Assembly (NCBI GenBank): GCA_963971305.1
Contig: OZ020313.1
Location: 21,091,260-21,155,259, forward strand
Source of the DNA: Arcuatula senhousia
Lineage: Eukaryota > Mollusca > Bivalvia > Mytilida > Mytilidae
Direction: 5' to 3'
Length of the DNA stretch: 64,000 nucleotides
In this document: positions 34,200 through 45,952 of the stretch, one piece after another
Layout of the letters: each line of letters begins with the position of its first letter
Numbering within the stretch: the first letter of the stretch is position 1
The notes under the pieces: generated by a model
What the model was told of the DNA's origin: nothing
Seen by the model: only the letters and a program-made list of their open reading frames with translations
The model's database searches: none
Program-made: the position numbers and the translations under genes

Positions 34200-34744
34200 T
34201 AACTAAAATGATAAAAAAAGCTTAAGATTCCCAAAGCACATGCCCTTTTACCAGAAGCATTTGTAACTCAAAGGTGCTTAAATATTTTATATAAGAATCA
34301 CCTGCCATATAAAATGTGTTCAACTTCTTGGTTTTTTTTCTACATATTTTATGCCATTTTTAGATAAAGTGTTAAGCATTTGTCAAATTGTGTGAAAATA
34401 TTAAACATGTTTGTCAAACAAATTCTCTTAGTTTGAAAATGTCCAGTAGCCTTTCATTTTATGTGTCTGTCCACTATAAAAGATTTTGGCAATCAGGTTA
34501 GCTGTTTCGTTCCCTTAGCTGTTAGTTATTGGTTTTAAATGTTTGGTTTTACACAATGCCATTTTAGCCCCAGTCTCACTGTCATTTGTTAAAAGACTAG
34601 GTGTAAATTCATTTCAAGATGTTACATATATCCGTGAAACTTTTTATATGGCTGCAAAATTTTGGGTTGACTGGGGACATTTAGTTTCCTTGCAGTAACT
34701 TAAGGCTCATGGTTACAATTAGAATAAAATGGTAGATATTTGAC

Positions 34745-34790
34745 CTTTTTTTTTTATACGACCGCAAAAAAAATTGTGGACATATAATGG
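34745..34790 (+). repeat. Isolated family C end fragment
   Basis: It reads TTTATACGACCGCAAAAAAA and then TGTGGACAT, which matches the outer edge of the element at 36194. No body follows. Confidence 0.5.
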
Positions 34791-34913
34791 TATCTTCTTC
34801 TTCCGTTTTCTGGTCAAGAGTCAATATGTAAAAAAAATGACCAAGTGAAGACAGAGGGCTAGTTAGGCTAAAAAGACGACTGTTAATTAAAAACTATCTG
34901 CAGGCGAGGTTAT

Positions 34914-37900
34914 GGATCTATGATGTTTACCTTTAAGGCTACAGACGCAAGGCTGGCCTTGAAATCATCCAATGAGGTGGAGTCAGTTACCAACGTCGAA
35001 AGGTTGTTCCAGTCCCTAATGGTACGAGGGAAAAATGACTGGTTATATTATCAGCCTTGGTGTAGGTTTGCCGTAGTCTATTTGATCCTCTCGTTCTGGT
35101 GTCGCTCTTCTTCAGGATGTTGTCAGCTTCTGGTATACAGATCATTCCATTTAAAGTTTTATACATGATGGTAAGTCTATGGTGTGTACGGCGTTGCTGT
35201 AAAGATTCCCATCCTAGTTCATGGGCCATGTTTGTTATGCATCCTGGGGTTCTATCTTTGTAATTGATGTGTATATATCGAGCACCTCTCCTCTGAACTT
35301 TGTCCAAGCGGTTAATATCTTCCGATTTGTATGGGTCCCATGCTGCTGAGGCATACTCCAAAGTTGGTCTGACCATGGATTGGTATGTTGTTTTTTCTGG
35401 CGCTTTTACTGCAGTCTCTAAACCCAGGGTTTTGGACGCTTTGGCTGCTGTTGTTTCCACATGCCTTCTCCAGCTAAGGTCCTGGCTGAGTGTTACGCCG
35501 AGCTACTTACTGCTGTCTACAACTTCCAGTTGTTGACCATGCAATGTGTAGTTTGACTTCAGTATGTTGTTTCTGTTGGTGCTGATTTGAAGGACTCGAC
35601 ATTTTGAGGGATGAAAGCTCCCTTGCCAGTCGTTTTCCCACTGTTCCAGGGCGTTGTAGATCATCGGCGTCTGTTTGGTTCATTACATGCCTGTATAATA
35701 GGCTATCGTCAGCAAAAAGACTGTGGATGACTTAACTGGTTCTGGTAAGTCATTAATGTATAAAAGGAACAATAATGACTAAGAACTGTGCATTGGGGGA
35801 CACCTGACATCACGTCTTATTTTCCTGAGGTACAACCTTCTACCATTACTTGTGACCGTGATGATAAGAATGAAGATATCCACTCAACTCCATAGTTATA
35901 TAATTTGTACAAAAGGCGTCGGTGGGGCACCTTGTCAAATGCCTTGGCGAAGTCTAGAAGAATTATGTCAACTTGGTCTCTTCCAGTTTTCAACTTCTCT
36001 GAGATTTCCTGGATGGTAGATATCAACTGCGACTCACAGGATCGTTTGAGCGAAATTCAAGTTGACAGTCAGTATCTTAAGCTGTCCAGGTGTTTAATAA
36101 CGGTGGAATGTATTATATGTTCTAGTATCTTGCTAACGACTGATGTTAGGGACACAGGTCTGTAGTTAGCTGCCGCAGTTCGATATCCTTTTTATACGAC
36201 CGCAAAATTTTTGCGATCGTATAATGTTATGGCGATGTCGTCGTCGTTGTCGGCGTCGTCGTCTGTGGACATTTGGTTTCCGTGCGATAACTTGAGTAGA
36301 TATTGACCGATTGATATGAAATTTGGAAATGATGTTTTTAACCACTTAAGGAAGGTTGGTACTGTATTTGGGGTTTATGGCCCCTACAGTTTTAGAAAAA
36401 AGGGCCAAAAAGGGCTAAATCGGATGTATTGACAAAACTGTTGTAGAATGTTTATTATTCATTCAATTTTGAAAATTCTTTTTTTATTGAATTCATCATT
36501 AGATTCTGTCAACTATATGTGTCAATGGTTTTGATAAAAATTGCACCGTTACATTGCTATAGGGGGTCAAAAAGGGGCCACACCAAAAAAAATTGACTTT
36601 TTTATTTGTGGTCCGATTTTCAAAATCTTTTTTTCATTAGAATCCTTATGAAAATCCCTGCCTGCGTTTTTCAATCAGATTTGAAATATCTCTAACCGTT
36701 TTTGAGAAATTAGGGGTTGAAGGGGCCAAAAACACAATTTTTCAAAGTCTGTTTAGGCATATAGTTATATACTAAAAATAAAGTTGTAGCGGGCCAGCCA
36801 ATTGTTATGAAGTTTAAATATGATGATCCATTAAAGGAATGTTTGGTATTGAATTTGGGGTTTGTGGCCCCTGCTGTTTCAGAAAAAAGGTCAAAAGGGG
36901 CTAAAATGGGTTTATTGACAAAACTGTTGTAGAATGTTTATTATTCATTCAATTTTGAAAATTCTTTTTTTATTGAATTCACCATTAAACTCTGTCAACT
37001 AAATGTGTCAATGGTTTTGATAAAAATTGCACCGTTACATTTCTATAGGGGGTCAAAAAAGGGGCCACAACCAAAAAATCGACTTTTTTATTTGTGGTCC
37101 GATTTTCAAAATCTTTTATTCTTTTGAATCCTTGTAAAAATCCATGCCTGTGTTTTTCAATTAGATTTGCAATATCTTTAACCATTTATGAGAAATTAGG
37201 GTCAAAGGGGCAAAAAACACCATTTTTTAAAGTTTGTCAAGGTAAATAGTCTTATACCAAAAATTAAGTTGAAGTGGGCCAGCCAATTCTTATGAAGTTT
37301 TGATACACTAAGTTAATGTTGGTATTGAATCTGGGGTTTGTGGCCCCTGTTGTTTAAAAAAAAGGGTCAAAAGGGGCTAAAACGGGTGTATTGACAAAAC
37401 TGATGTAGAATGTTTATTATTTATTATTATTTTTTTATAAATTTTTTGGTCCAATTTTCAAAATCTTTTTTCATTGGATTCCTTATGAAAATCTCTGTCT
37501 TAATTTGCAATATTTCTCTTACAATTTTTGAGAAATTAGGGGTCAAAGGGCCAAAAATGTCAATTTTAAAATACATGTACATTTTGTATTAGATCATAGA
37601 TGTTAAAGTTAGTACATATGTGTCAAATATGCATTTTAAAGTCCACCACAAGATGCATGTGTCTAAAAGTTTTGTAAGTCCACCATGGGCTTCATGTGAC
37701 AAAAGCAATAGACTATCCATATTGGGCCTCCAACGAACAGGGTTCAACTTGTTGCGGTCGTATCATCCTGCGCTCGGCGTAGCTTTTTATTTGAAAATTG
37801 GAGTGACTAGAGCTTCTTTCCAGTCAGATGGTACCGTCACTGCGTTTAAAGATGACTGATACAACAAGGTGAGGGCTGGAGTTATCTCTGATGCACACAT

Positions 37901-38925
37901 CTTCAGAAAGCGGGTTACGATTTGGTCAGATCCAGACGCATCATAAGGATTTAATTCTTCAGCAATTTAAGAACTCCATTTTCATAGATGGTTATGTCGT
38001 TCATTCCTATAAAAGGGCTCTGTCCTTTGTCTGGAATGTTGTTTATGTCTTTTGTGAAAACTGAGTGGAATTGTTGGTTTAAAATTTCCACTTTGGACTG
38101 GCTATCACTGTGTAAAAACCCATCTTTATTCAGATGTGGAGAAATTCAAGATTGATCTTGTTTTTTACTCTTGATGAAAGACCAGAAATGCTTCGGGTTA
38201 GTTTGATATCGTCATTTACAGTTGATAAGTCTTTTTGAGCAGATCTCATTTCTCTCTGTGACTCGGATTGCAGCCTTTTGTATCTAGACCAGTCTTTTCA
38301 GATATTGTTTCCTTGGCCTTACAGTATGCTCTGGCTTTTCGTCTGCTAAGGTGACGAGTGTGTGCCGTGACCCATGGATGTGTATGCTTTGTTGAAGACA
38401 TTTTGCTAGGTACACAAGTCTCCAATATCGATGTGACTCCTGTCTTGAAAGCAAGCCACAATTCGTCTAGGTTAAGTTCTCACTGAAACCTTTTGATGCT
38501 GTTTTTATATCATTTTCGTCTACTCTTTTTGAAAGATATATCTTGTGTCTTTGCGGTATACTTCTCGATGTTTGGTGTGTACTACCGTATCATACATGAC
38601 TATGTCGTGGTCACTTCTGTCCCCTAATTGTGGCAGAGGTTTGCATCTAACTTTGAAAGCAGGATGGCTTGTGAAGACTAAGTCTAATGTTTTGTCCTGG
38701 CGGGTAGGGAAGTCAACCATTTGTTCAAGACCTAGGTCAAATCTAGATAAAGTTGATTTGCCCAAGGCGCTGTTGGTCTTCCAGCAGATGTCAGGTATGT
38801 TAAAATCGCCAGCTAGTATTAAGAACGGGTTCTTATGTTTTTGTTTCAGCTCAGATATTTCTTTGTAGGTGTTGGTCAGGTATTGATCATCTGATCTATT
38901 AGGTGAATATGAATTTGTCAATTTG
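34914..38925 (-). pseudogene. LINE (non-LTR retrotransposon) remnant, split by an insertion
   Basis: The minus strand retains the second half of an apurinic-type endonuclease (38520-38921, with LAGDFNIPDICW and GDRSDHDIV), a linker (38246-38461, with VPSKMSSTKHTHPW), and a reverse transcriptase. RT landmarks are DWKEALVTPIF at about 37800-37835, KGYRTAAANYRPVSLTSVVS at about 36130-36185, LLDFAKAFDKVPHRRLLYKL at about 35910-35970, and SLFADDSLLYRH at about 35700. The C-terminal RT-thumb region is at 34987-35460. A frameshift near 35045 moves the ending into another frame, where FFPRTIRDWNNL and a stop at about 34914 appear. The order EN-RT fits the CR1/L2/Rex1/Jockey range. The 5' half of the endonuclease is absent, frames shift several times, and a family C element (36194-37789) sits inside the RT. 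It encodes nothing functional. Confidence 0.9.
36194..37789 (+). mobile_element. Family C element, copy C1, 1596 bp, inside the LINE
   Basis: The left edge ATACGACCGCAAAATTTTTG forms a hairpin with GCGATCGTAT. A GTCGTCGTCGTTGTCGGCG microsatellite and three diverged modules of about 480 bp follow (GGGGTTTGTGGCCCCTG, TGACAAAACTG.TGTAGAATG, CCGTTACATT). The right edge has GTTGCGGTCGTAT and CGGCGTAGCTTTTTA. It interrupts the LINE exactly between ALVTPIFK and KGYRTAAANY codons. Confidence 0.9.
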
Positions 38926-39184
38926 CATCTTCACAAGTGTAATTTTATAGGCTCTGTCAAGTTTTAAACCATTGCTTAGGATCGAACCAATAACATTGGG
39001 AAATAAGTTTCAAAAACATACAAAAAACTGGCAACAAATTAAGGAAAACAAACATCTAAACGTGTCACCTGAGTAAGCACATAAAATCTAAACATGTTTA
39101 GAATTCAAACATTTTTCTAAACATGTTTTGCCAAAACAAATGTTTAGACCCTAAACATGTGACTAATTTGTTTCATTATTATTA
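38926..39184. other. Noncoding DNA between the LINE and the tandem units
   Basis: Only a small cluster of TCTAAACATGT / ACATGTTTAGA motifs (about 39050-39160) stands out. No gene is visible. Confidence 0.5.
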
Positions 39185-39999
39185 TTATTTGGATCCGTTA
39201 AACGTGACTTCTTGAACTTTATGGAACCAGACGCGGATAAAACTATGTAGCCCTGTTCTCGGGGTATTTTCTAAATTCCGAAACCTTAGACACTGTCTAC
39301 GCCAATATTGCATTAATTATTGCAAATAATTTACTAATCAAAGTATCAGTGTCCTCCTAAAATCCTAGGAGTTCCTACAATTGTAGCCCAGTATCTAGGG
39401 CTATCAAAATCAGAATTCCACAACCTACAGATTTTTACTTTTTGCAAAATCAGGACTAATTTTGCACAAAAATGAAATTTTAACATTCGGATTATGTCAA
39501 AAATCTGGACTGTGTAGCACATAATTAATGGCAAATATAGGTAGTGCAGGTTGAAAGCAGAAAAACCTGTGTTTTTATGAAAGAAATACAATTAATAGAA
39601 TTGTCCGAACTTTAACGCAATTAACATTAGGTTTCAACTTTCCAGAATTAGTAAAGACGTACGCCATTTTTATCATGATCACGATGTAAATTTATTTTGC
39701 ACCATTTCAGACAGAATTGGCGGACCTGAATACTTCTGGACTAGAAACTGCACCATCTCAACAGCAAACCATTTGATGTCGATTTAAGAAATAAAATCCA
39801 AAGTTTTAGGTTGGTCATTGAAAGTTTGAAGAAAGCAATGATTTGTTTTTAGACACTAAAATGGATGATAACAAAAAAACGCTTTGAAAAAAAATATGGC
39901 AAAAACGAACCCTTTTAGATTCAGTCTTTCAGATTTTTGGATAACAACTTCTTTTCTTTAGTATCCGGAATCAACCACTTTCGAATAAGACGCGAAATA

Positions 40000-40200
40000 A
40001 AAATGACAACAAAGTTCCAGACAATAAATTTTACTACGCCTGACGCGCGTTTCGTCTATCCAAAATGCCAAAAATTATATGATTATGAAGAGCATAGGAC
40101 AGTAAAACCAAAAATACCAAACTGGGGAACCAAAATATTACTAAGATGATCAACCTATGTCTGGGGTAGGAAGAACCTTAGGGTTTAGATAATTTTGAAA
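40000..40200 (+). repeat. GACGCGCGTTTCGTC repeat (family P), copy 1
   Basis: It starts AAATGACAACAAAGTTCCAG, then CTACGCCTGACGCGCGTTTC, and ends near GGGGTAGGAAGAACCTTAGG. Two further copies are at 55428-55665 and 55786-55935. I recall such sequence as very common in mytilid DNA. Confidence 0.8.
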
Positions 40201-40397
40201 TTTAAACAGATAATTTAAAGCTTTGATCTTCCTGACACAACTTCAAAAAACTTGTGTTCCAGAGATGACGCTTTACGATGGTCACAGGATGCCGTAAAAG
40301 GACAGATTGCCAAAGTGCCTCCTATTTGTCGCTTTGCAACAGGTAGCAGGCGACATAAGAGGACAATTTTTTTCCAAAATCTACTTAACGGAAAACA

Positions 40398-40601
40398 CTA
40401 ACTCAAAAACTGTACATATATGCTTACATATAAACTAGCTAGATGTGTCTTCGCGGCCACGAAAGGTTCATATATAGCCCTACCGAAAATTAATTTGACA
40501 GTGCATAATTTGAACAAGATCTTTAAAGGTACTGTATCACGGAGTATTGCCGGCTGTATTAAACGCTTCTGATCACCAGTGTTTACCATAGCTTGAATCA
40601 T
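40398..40601 (-). CDS. Short frame conserved between duplicated units, copy 1
   Basis: This 67-codon frame shares about 46 of its first 48 residues with 42247-42444 (MIQAMVNTGDQKRL, LRDTVPLKILFKL). The shared part could be conserved simply because the units are recent duplicates. No domain, signal peptide or membrane segment is evident, and no upstream promoter or splice structure was found. It is listed as a weak hypothetical. Confidence 0.2.
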   Translation of the reverse strand: MIQAMVNTGDQKRLIQPAILRDTVPLKILFKLCTVKLIFGRAIYEPFVAAKTHLASLYVSIYVQFLS

Positions 40602-40947
40602 CCCGTGTTTATATAAATAAGCAACATTCGGTACCCGTAAAAGATCTCAGACCTGATAGATTTCCAAGCTGTTAAATGAAACTCCACCTCTTATTATTTG
40701 GATGCCTTAAACGTGACGTTTTGAACTTTATGGAACCAGACACGGATAAAACTATGCAGTCCTGTTCTCGGGATATTTGCTAAATTCCGAAACCTTAGAC
40801 GCTGTCTACGCCCATTTTGTATTTATTATTGCAAATAATTACTAGGAGTTACTACAATTGTAGCCAAGTATATAGGGCTATCAAATCAAAATTCCACAAG
40901 GCCACACAGAATTAATTTCTTGTTCTTTGGATTTTGACTTTTAAAAA

Positions 40948-41105
40948 AAGGAGCGAGCGAGCGAAATTATTATTATTAATTTTTTTTCTGAAAATTTTTA
41001 GGAGCGACTGATTTTTTTTATAGGCGAGCGACTTGTTTTTAAATTTTTAAAAAGTTTTTTTTCTGGTTTTTAATGTAAAAGTGAGGCGAGCGAGCGAGCG
41101 ATTAT
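40948..41105 (+). repeat. GAGC-rich short-repeat patches in poly-T/A
   Basis: GAGCGAGCGAGCGA, GGAGCGACTG, GGCGAGCGACTT and GGCGAGCGAGCGAGCGA are spaced 40-60 bp apart in very AT-rich DNA. Confidence 0.75.
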
Positions 41106-41244
41106 TTTTATTTTTGAAGAAAATAAGTGAAATATTAAAAAACTTCTATTTCAAGTATAACAAATGCTTGTTTTCAGTGGTTTATGGCTTTTCCAATTGA
41201 TTAATATATTATTTAAGCAGGAAATAGTTGTCTTTAGTTGTTTT

Positions 41245-41310
41245 TAGCTCACCTGACCCGAAGGGTCATGTGAGCTATTGCCATCACTTGGCGTCCGTCG
41301 TCCGTCCGTC
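41245..41310 (-). mobile_element. Family A tail hairpin, solo
   Basis: TTTTAGCTCACCTGACCC and GGGTCATGTGAGCT form the tail hairpin. GCCATCACTTGGCGTCC and a GTCCGTCCGTCC microsatellite follow. The A body beyond about 41310 is missing. Confidence 0.75.
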
Positions 41311-41504
41311 CGTGACGTTGCTATGCATTAACGTCGCGCGTATATGTTCTTTCGCGTCAATTTATGAATGAAAATATCGGAACGCCATTCATAATATTGC
41401 CGCATCACCGCCTACGCTAAAATATATTCTTCGTAAAATGAAATTATAAGGAAATGAGAAGTTGGTCATGAATAAATCGGTATTGCCGATAAAAGAAATA
41501 TAAG

Positions 41505-41615
41505 ACATTATGTTTTTCAGATGGATTTTATCACGGCTTTACGTATCAGGCTCGCCCTACCGGGCTCGACTGATACTTGCCATGATAAAATCCATCTCAA
41601 AAACAAAATGCCTTA
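41505..41615. repeat. Long inverted repeat, about 45-bp arms
   Basis: ATGTTTTTCAGATGGATTTT ... GTATCAGGCTCGCC is mirrored, after a five-base centre, by GGGCTCGACTGATAC ... AAAATCCATCTCAAAAAC. It lies within tandem unit 2, whose other copies lack it, so it is probably a foldback insertion. Confidence 0.8.
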
Positions 41616-42246
41616 TATTCCTAATTTATCATGATCACGGTGTAAATTTATTACGCACCATTTCAGACAGAATTGGCGTTCCTGAATACTTATGGACTAG
41701 AAATGCACCATTTCAACAGCAACCATTTGATGTCGATTTGAGGGATGAATCAGGGTCTTTGTTATAAGTTGATGCTTCACGGAATAACTCCGATAGGCAT
41801 TGCATAATTAGAACGACGTCATAGCTGTTGAATTGTATACAGAAAATACAAGTCAATTTGAAAGCCATTGCAAAATTTGTTTCAACATTGTTTTAGGTTG
41901 GTCATTGAAAATTTGATGAGAGCAATATTTTGTTTTTAGACACTTGATTGGATAATATTAGAAAAGGTTTTGAAAAAAATATGGCAAAAACGAACTCTTT
42001 TAGATTCAGTCTTTCAGATTTTTGGATATCAATTCCTTTTCGTTAGTATCCGGAATCAACCACTTTCGAATAAGACGCGGAAAAGATGTTCCTGACATAA
42101 TTAAAAAAATCTTGTGTTCCAGAGATGACGCTTTACAATTGTCACAGGATGCTGTAAAAGGATAAGTTGCCAAAGTGACTCCTATTTGTCGCTTTGCAAC
42201 ACATAGCAGGCGACATAAGAGGACATTTTTTTTCTTCAAAATCTAC

Positions 42247-42444
42247 TTAGCGGAAAACAGTACATACCTGCTTACATATAAACTTGTTAGATGTGTCTAA
42301 GCGGAAAGGTTCACATATAGCCCTACCGAAAATTAATTTGACAATGCATAATTTGAACAAGATCTTTAAAGGTACTGTATCACGGAGTATTGCCGGCTGT
42401 AGTAAACGCTTCTGATCACCAGTGTTTACCATAGCTTGAATCAT
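42247..42444 (-). CDS. Short frame conserved between duplicated units, copy 2
   Basis: This 65-codon frame is the counterpart of 40398-40601. The two agree up to about residue 48 and then diverge because of an indel. It is probably noncoding and is kept because both copies remain open. Confidence 0.2.
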   Translation of the reverse strand: MIQAMVNTGDQKRLLQPAILRDTVPLKILFKLCIVKLIFGRAICEPFRLDTSNKFICKQVCTVFR

Positions 42445-42858
42445 CCCGTGTTTATATAAATAAGCAACATTCGGTACCCGTATAAGATCTCAGACCTGAT
42501 AGATTATCAAGCTGTTAAATGAAACCCCACCTCTTATTATTTGGATGCCTTAAACGTGACTTCTTGAACTGTATTGAACCAGACACGGATAAAACTATGC
42601 AGCCCTGTTCTCGGGGTATTTTCTAAATTCCGAAACCCTAGACACTGTCTACGCCCATTTTGCATTTATTATTGCAAATAATTACTAAGCAAAGTTGCAG
42701 TGTCCTCCTAAACTCCTAGGAGTTCCTACAATGTAGCCAAGTGTCTAGGGCTATCAAAATCAAAATTCCTAAACATAAGGATTTTTACTTTTTGCAAAAT
42801 CAGGACTAATTTTGCACGAAAATGAAATCTTTACATTCGGATTTTCTTATTTCTAGTA

Positions 42859-44729
42859 CACAGTGGCTACGATTACCTGGATTTACCTGGAAAAGTAACA
42901 ATAAGAAAAAAATATTGTTATCTTACGCCGGACCGGAAGTCAAAGTAAAATATTAACCGGTCCACGGATGCGGACCTGTTTTTATTGAAGTAAAAATAAG
43001 AAATATTTTTTATTGTAACCGCTCGTAATTGTTACCTGTAAATGTGTTAACTAATAACGAAATCCAGTTGGTTGCTGTAGGTGGATTTTTAAGTCCGACA
43101 CATGACAGATGATACCATTCCAGGCAACCATCACAAACAATGGAGGCCTGTTTATATAGATTTAGAAGTAAATTTTCTACCTCCATGTATGCAAGTGTAT
43201 TTTAATTTTAATGAAAGAACCTTAGTGAGCACGCTCACATACCCCACTCCACATTATGGACAGAGATTATCTATTTCGAGTTAGGAATCAAAAAGTCTTA
43301 GTTGTTGTTGTCTTTCCAAGACGGCTCATTAAACAGGAAATGAATGAGTGACAGAGCTGAAAATGTATCCCACCATATGGGATCCCTCTCTGAAGCCACG
43401 TACAAAATATCAAAAGTCTATGGTTAAAAGTTGCTGAGAAATCTGTCACGAAAATTTTTAACCCTGAAAATTTCGTGAAAAATATCTAAGTAGGCTCGTG
43501 AAAAACAGAAAGTAGATAATCAACAAACCTAAAAAAGAATCCCACCATATGGGACACCTACTTGAAGCTTAATACCAAATATCAAATACCTACCATAAAT
43601 AGATGCTGAGAAATCTGTTACGAAAATTTTCAAACCTGAAAATTTAGTGAAAAAAGTCTAAGTCGGCTATTTAAACAGGAAGTAGATCATCGATAGACCT
43701 GAAAACGAATCCCACCATATGGGACACCTACCTGAAGCTAAATACCAAATATCAAAGACCTGAAAACGAATCCCACCATATGGGACACCTACCTGAAGCT
43801 AAATACCAAATATCAAATACCTACCATTAAGAGTTCCTGAGAAATCTGTTACAAAAAATTTTAACCCTGAAAATTTAGTGAAAAAGTCAAAATCGGCTAT
43901 TTTAACAGGAAGTAGACGATCGACAGACCTGAAAACGAATCCCACCATATGGGACTTCTACCTGAAGCTAAATACCAAATATTAGATACCTACAATTAAT
44001 AGCTGCTGAGAAATTTGTTACGAAAATTTTGAACCCTGAAAATTTGTTGAAAAAGTCTAAGTCAACTCGTTAAACAGGAAGTAGATGATCGACAGACCTG
44101 AAAACGTATCCCACCATATGAGACCCCCACCTGAAGCTTCATACCAAATATCAAAAGCCTACGATTAATAATAGCCGAGATATCTGTTACGAAAATTTTG
44201 ATCACGGACAGACGGACTGACGGACGGACCAGTCAAAAACATTATACCCTTCGCAACTTCGTTGCGTGGGGTATAAAAACATACCAAATGAATTAACTTG
44301 GGGCGATATTAAAGAAAGGACGGTGTTTCATTATATGTATTTTCATGACCACGGTTCAAGTCACCAGTAATTTTATCATTCAAAATAAATAATTGTTTAT
44401 TTCAAGTTTTCAATTACAAAAAACATTATGTATAAAGATCTGTACATATTGTTAATAATATTCTGAAAAACAAGAATATTCAAATTCATATAATCAGGTA
44501 ACAATAACGCCAGGTAACAATAAGAAAAAAAATACTTATTGTTACTTCAAACAGGTCCGCGTCCGTTACACGGTTTTCCGTTAGTCCGTCCTTACGGTAT
44601 AAAAACAGACCAAATCAATTAACTAAGGGCGATATTAAAGAAAAGACGGTGTTTCATTATATGTATTTTCATGACCACGGTTCAACTTTTTTCTTATTGT
44701 TACTTTTCCAGGTAACACTATCCAGTGCC
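42859..44729. mobile_element. Mutator-like element F1 (long inverted repeats, 9-bp duplication)
   Basis: The ends CACAGTGGCTACG.TTACCTGG and, inverted, CCAGGTAACACTATCCAGTG extend into inverted repeats of about 170 bp. These contain several inward and outward GTAACAATAAG motifs. The exact 9-bp repeat TTTCTAGTA flanks the element (42850-42858 and 44730-44738). Removing it restores tandem unit 3. Long inverted repeats plus a 9-bp duplication are typical of Mutator-like elements. There is no transposase, and a family E element is nested inside. Confidence 0.85.
43225..44280 (+). mobile_element. Family E hairpin-ended element nested in F1
   Basis: The head region carries ACATACCCCACTCC at about 43236. 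Modules of about 170 bp repeat CCCACCATATGGGAC at 43371, 43541, 43711, 43941 and 44110, with a 61-bp partial duplication at 43772. A GACAGACGGACTGACGGACG microsatellite precedes the tail hairpin, in which TATACCCTTCGCAAC pairs with GTTGCGTGGGGTATA, followed by AAAAA. The left boundary is uncertain. Confidence 0.8.
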
Positions 44730-45036
44730 TTTCTAGTATGTCAAAAATCTGGACTGTGTGACGCCCGCATAAGGGCAAGTATAGGTGCAGGTTTAAAAGC
44801 AGAAAAAAACGTGTGTTTTAATGAAAGAAATATAATTGATAGAATTGCCTCGAACTTTAACGCAATTAACATAAGATCTCAGACTTGATAGATTTCCAAG
44901 CTGTTAAATGAAACCCTACCTCTTATTATTTGGATGCTTTAAACGTGACTTCTTGAATTTTATGGAACCAGACACGGATAAAACTATGCAGCCCTGTTCT
45001 CGTTTTTTTTCTAAATTCCGAAACCTTAAACGCTGT

Positions 45037-45355
45037 CTAATAGAAGAAAATGAGATGTGGAATAAGTGTACGCGACACAACCTACATTATAAACGTATAT
45101 TTTAAATATCCACAATGGAAAACAGCCAGCAGCCTTCAATGTGACCAGCGGTCGCTGCTCGCTGTTTTTCAATTGGCCCCTGGATTGAAAATAAAATACA
45201 TATGATTCAAGCCCAATCCCAAAGTGCATTGAAAGACCCTCTTCTTGACAAAAAACAATTAACAAAAATTCGACTAAATACAAACATAAGCTTTGATAAA
45301 GATTCCTGGCTTAGGACAGGCACATTAAAATGTGGCGGGGTTAAACTAGTTTAGC
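45037..45355 (+). repeat. Dispersed repeat family H, copy 2, inserted in tandem unit 4
   Basis: It interrupts the unit between GCTGTCTA and CCTATTTTGCATTTATTATT; other units read GCTGTCTACGCCCATTTTGC. It shares GAGATGTGGAATAAGTGTAC and GATTCCTGGCTTAGGACAGG with copy 1 at 25922. Confidence 0.75.
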
Positions 45356-45952
45356 CTATTTTGCATTTATTATTGCAAATAATTTACTAAGCAAAGTGTC
45401 AGTGTCCTCCTAACATCCTAGGAGTTCCTACAATTGTAGCCAAGTATCTAGGGCTATCAAAATCAAAATTCCACAACCTAAAGATTTTTACTTTTTGCAA
45501 AATCAGGACTAATTTTGCACGAAAATGAAATATTTACATTCAGAATTCCTTATTATGTCAAACACCTGGACTCTGCAACTCCTGCATAAGGTCAGCTTTT
45601 CTCTATCTGCAATAGTTTTCATTCTACAGGCCAAAAACACTATTTTTCGCCTTTAAGGGGCTGTAACCCCTATAAGGGGTCATCTGACAACTTCGTCCGT
45701 ATGGAGACTTTTGTAGATCTAAATGAGCTGAATATTGAAGTAAGCAACAGTTTTTCTCTATCTGCAATAGTTTTCATTCTACAGGCAATAAACACTATTT
45801 TTCGCCTTTAAGGGGCTCTAACCCCTATAAGGGGTCATCTGACAACTTCAACCCTATGGACACTTTTGTAGAGCTAATTGGGCTGAACATTAAAGCAAGC
45901 AACAGCTTTTCTCTATCTGTAATAGTTTACATTTTAGAAGCCAAAAACATGA

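Larger units (their letters stand above)
39185..45595. repeat. Tandem segmental array of four related units
   Basis: The anchor TTATTTGGAT.C.TTAAACGT recurs at about 39185, 40685, 42533 and 44925. Each is followed by CCCTGTTCTCGGG and TTATTATTGCAAATAATT; copies 1, 2 and 3 keep more of the unit than copy 4. The basic unit is about 1.5-1.8 kb, and longer spacings come from insertions (F1 in unit 3, family H in unit 4). Frames on the minus strand beginning MIQAMVNTGDQKRL occur in units 1 and 2 at 40398-40601 and 42247-42444. I recognise no protein family. Confidence 0.8.

Noticed and set aside
34987..35460. Functional stand-alone gene for the 157-codon minus-strand frame
   Set aside because: It is the C-terminal part of a LINE reverse transcriptase. 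The true ending is in another frame, so a frameshift breaks it.
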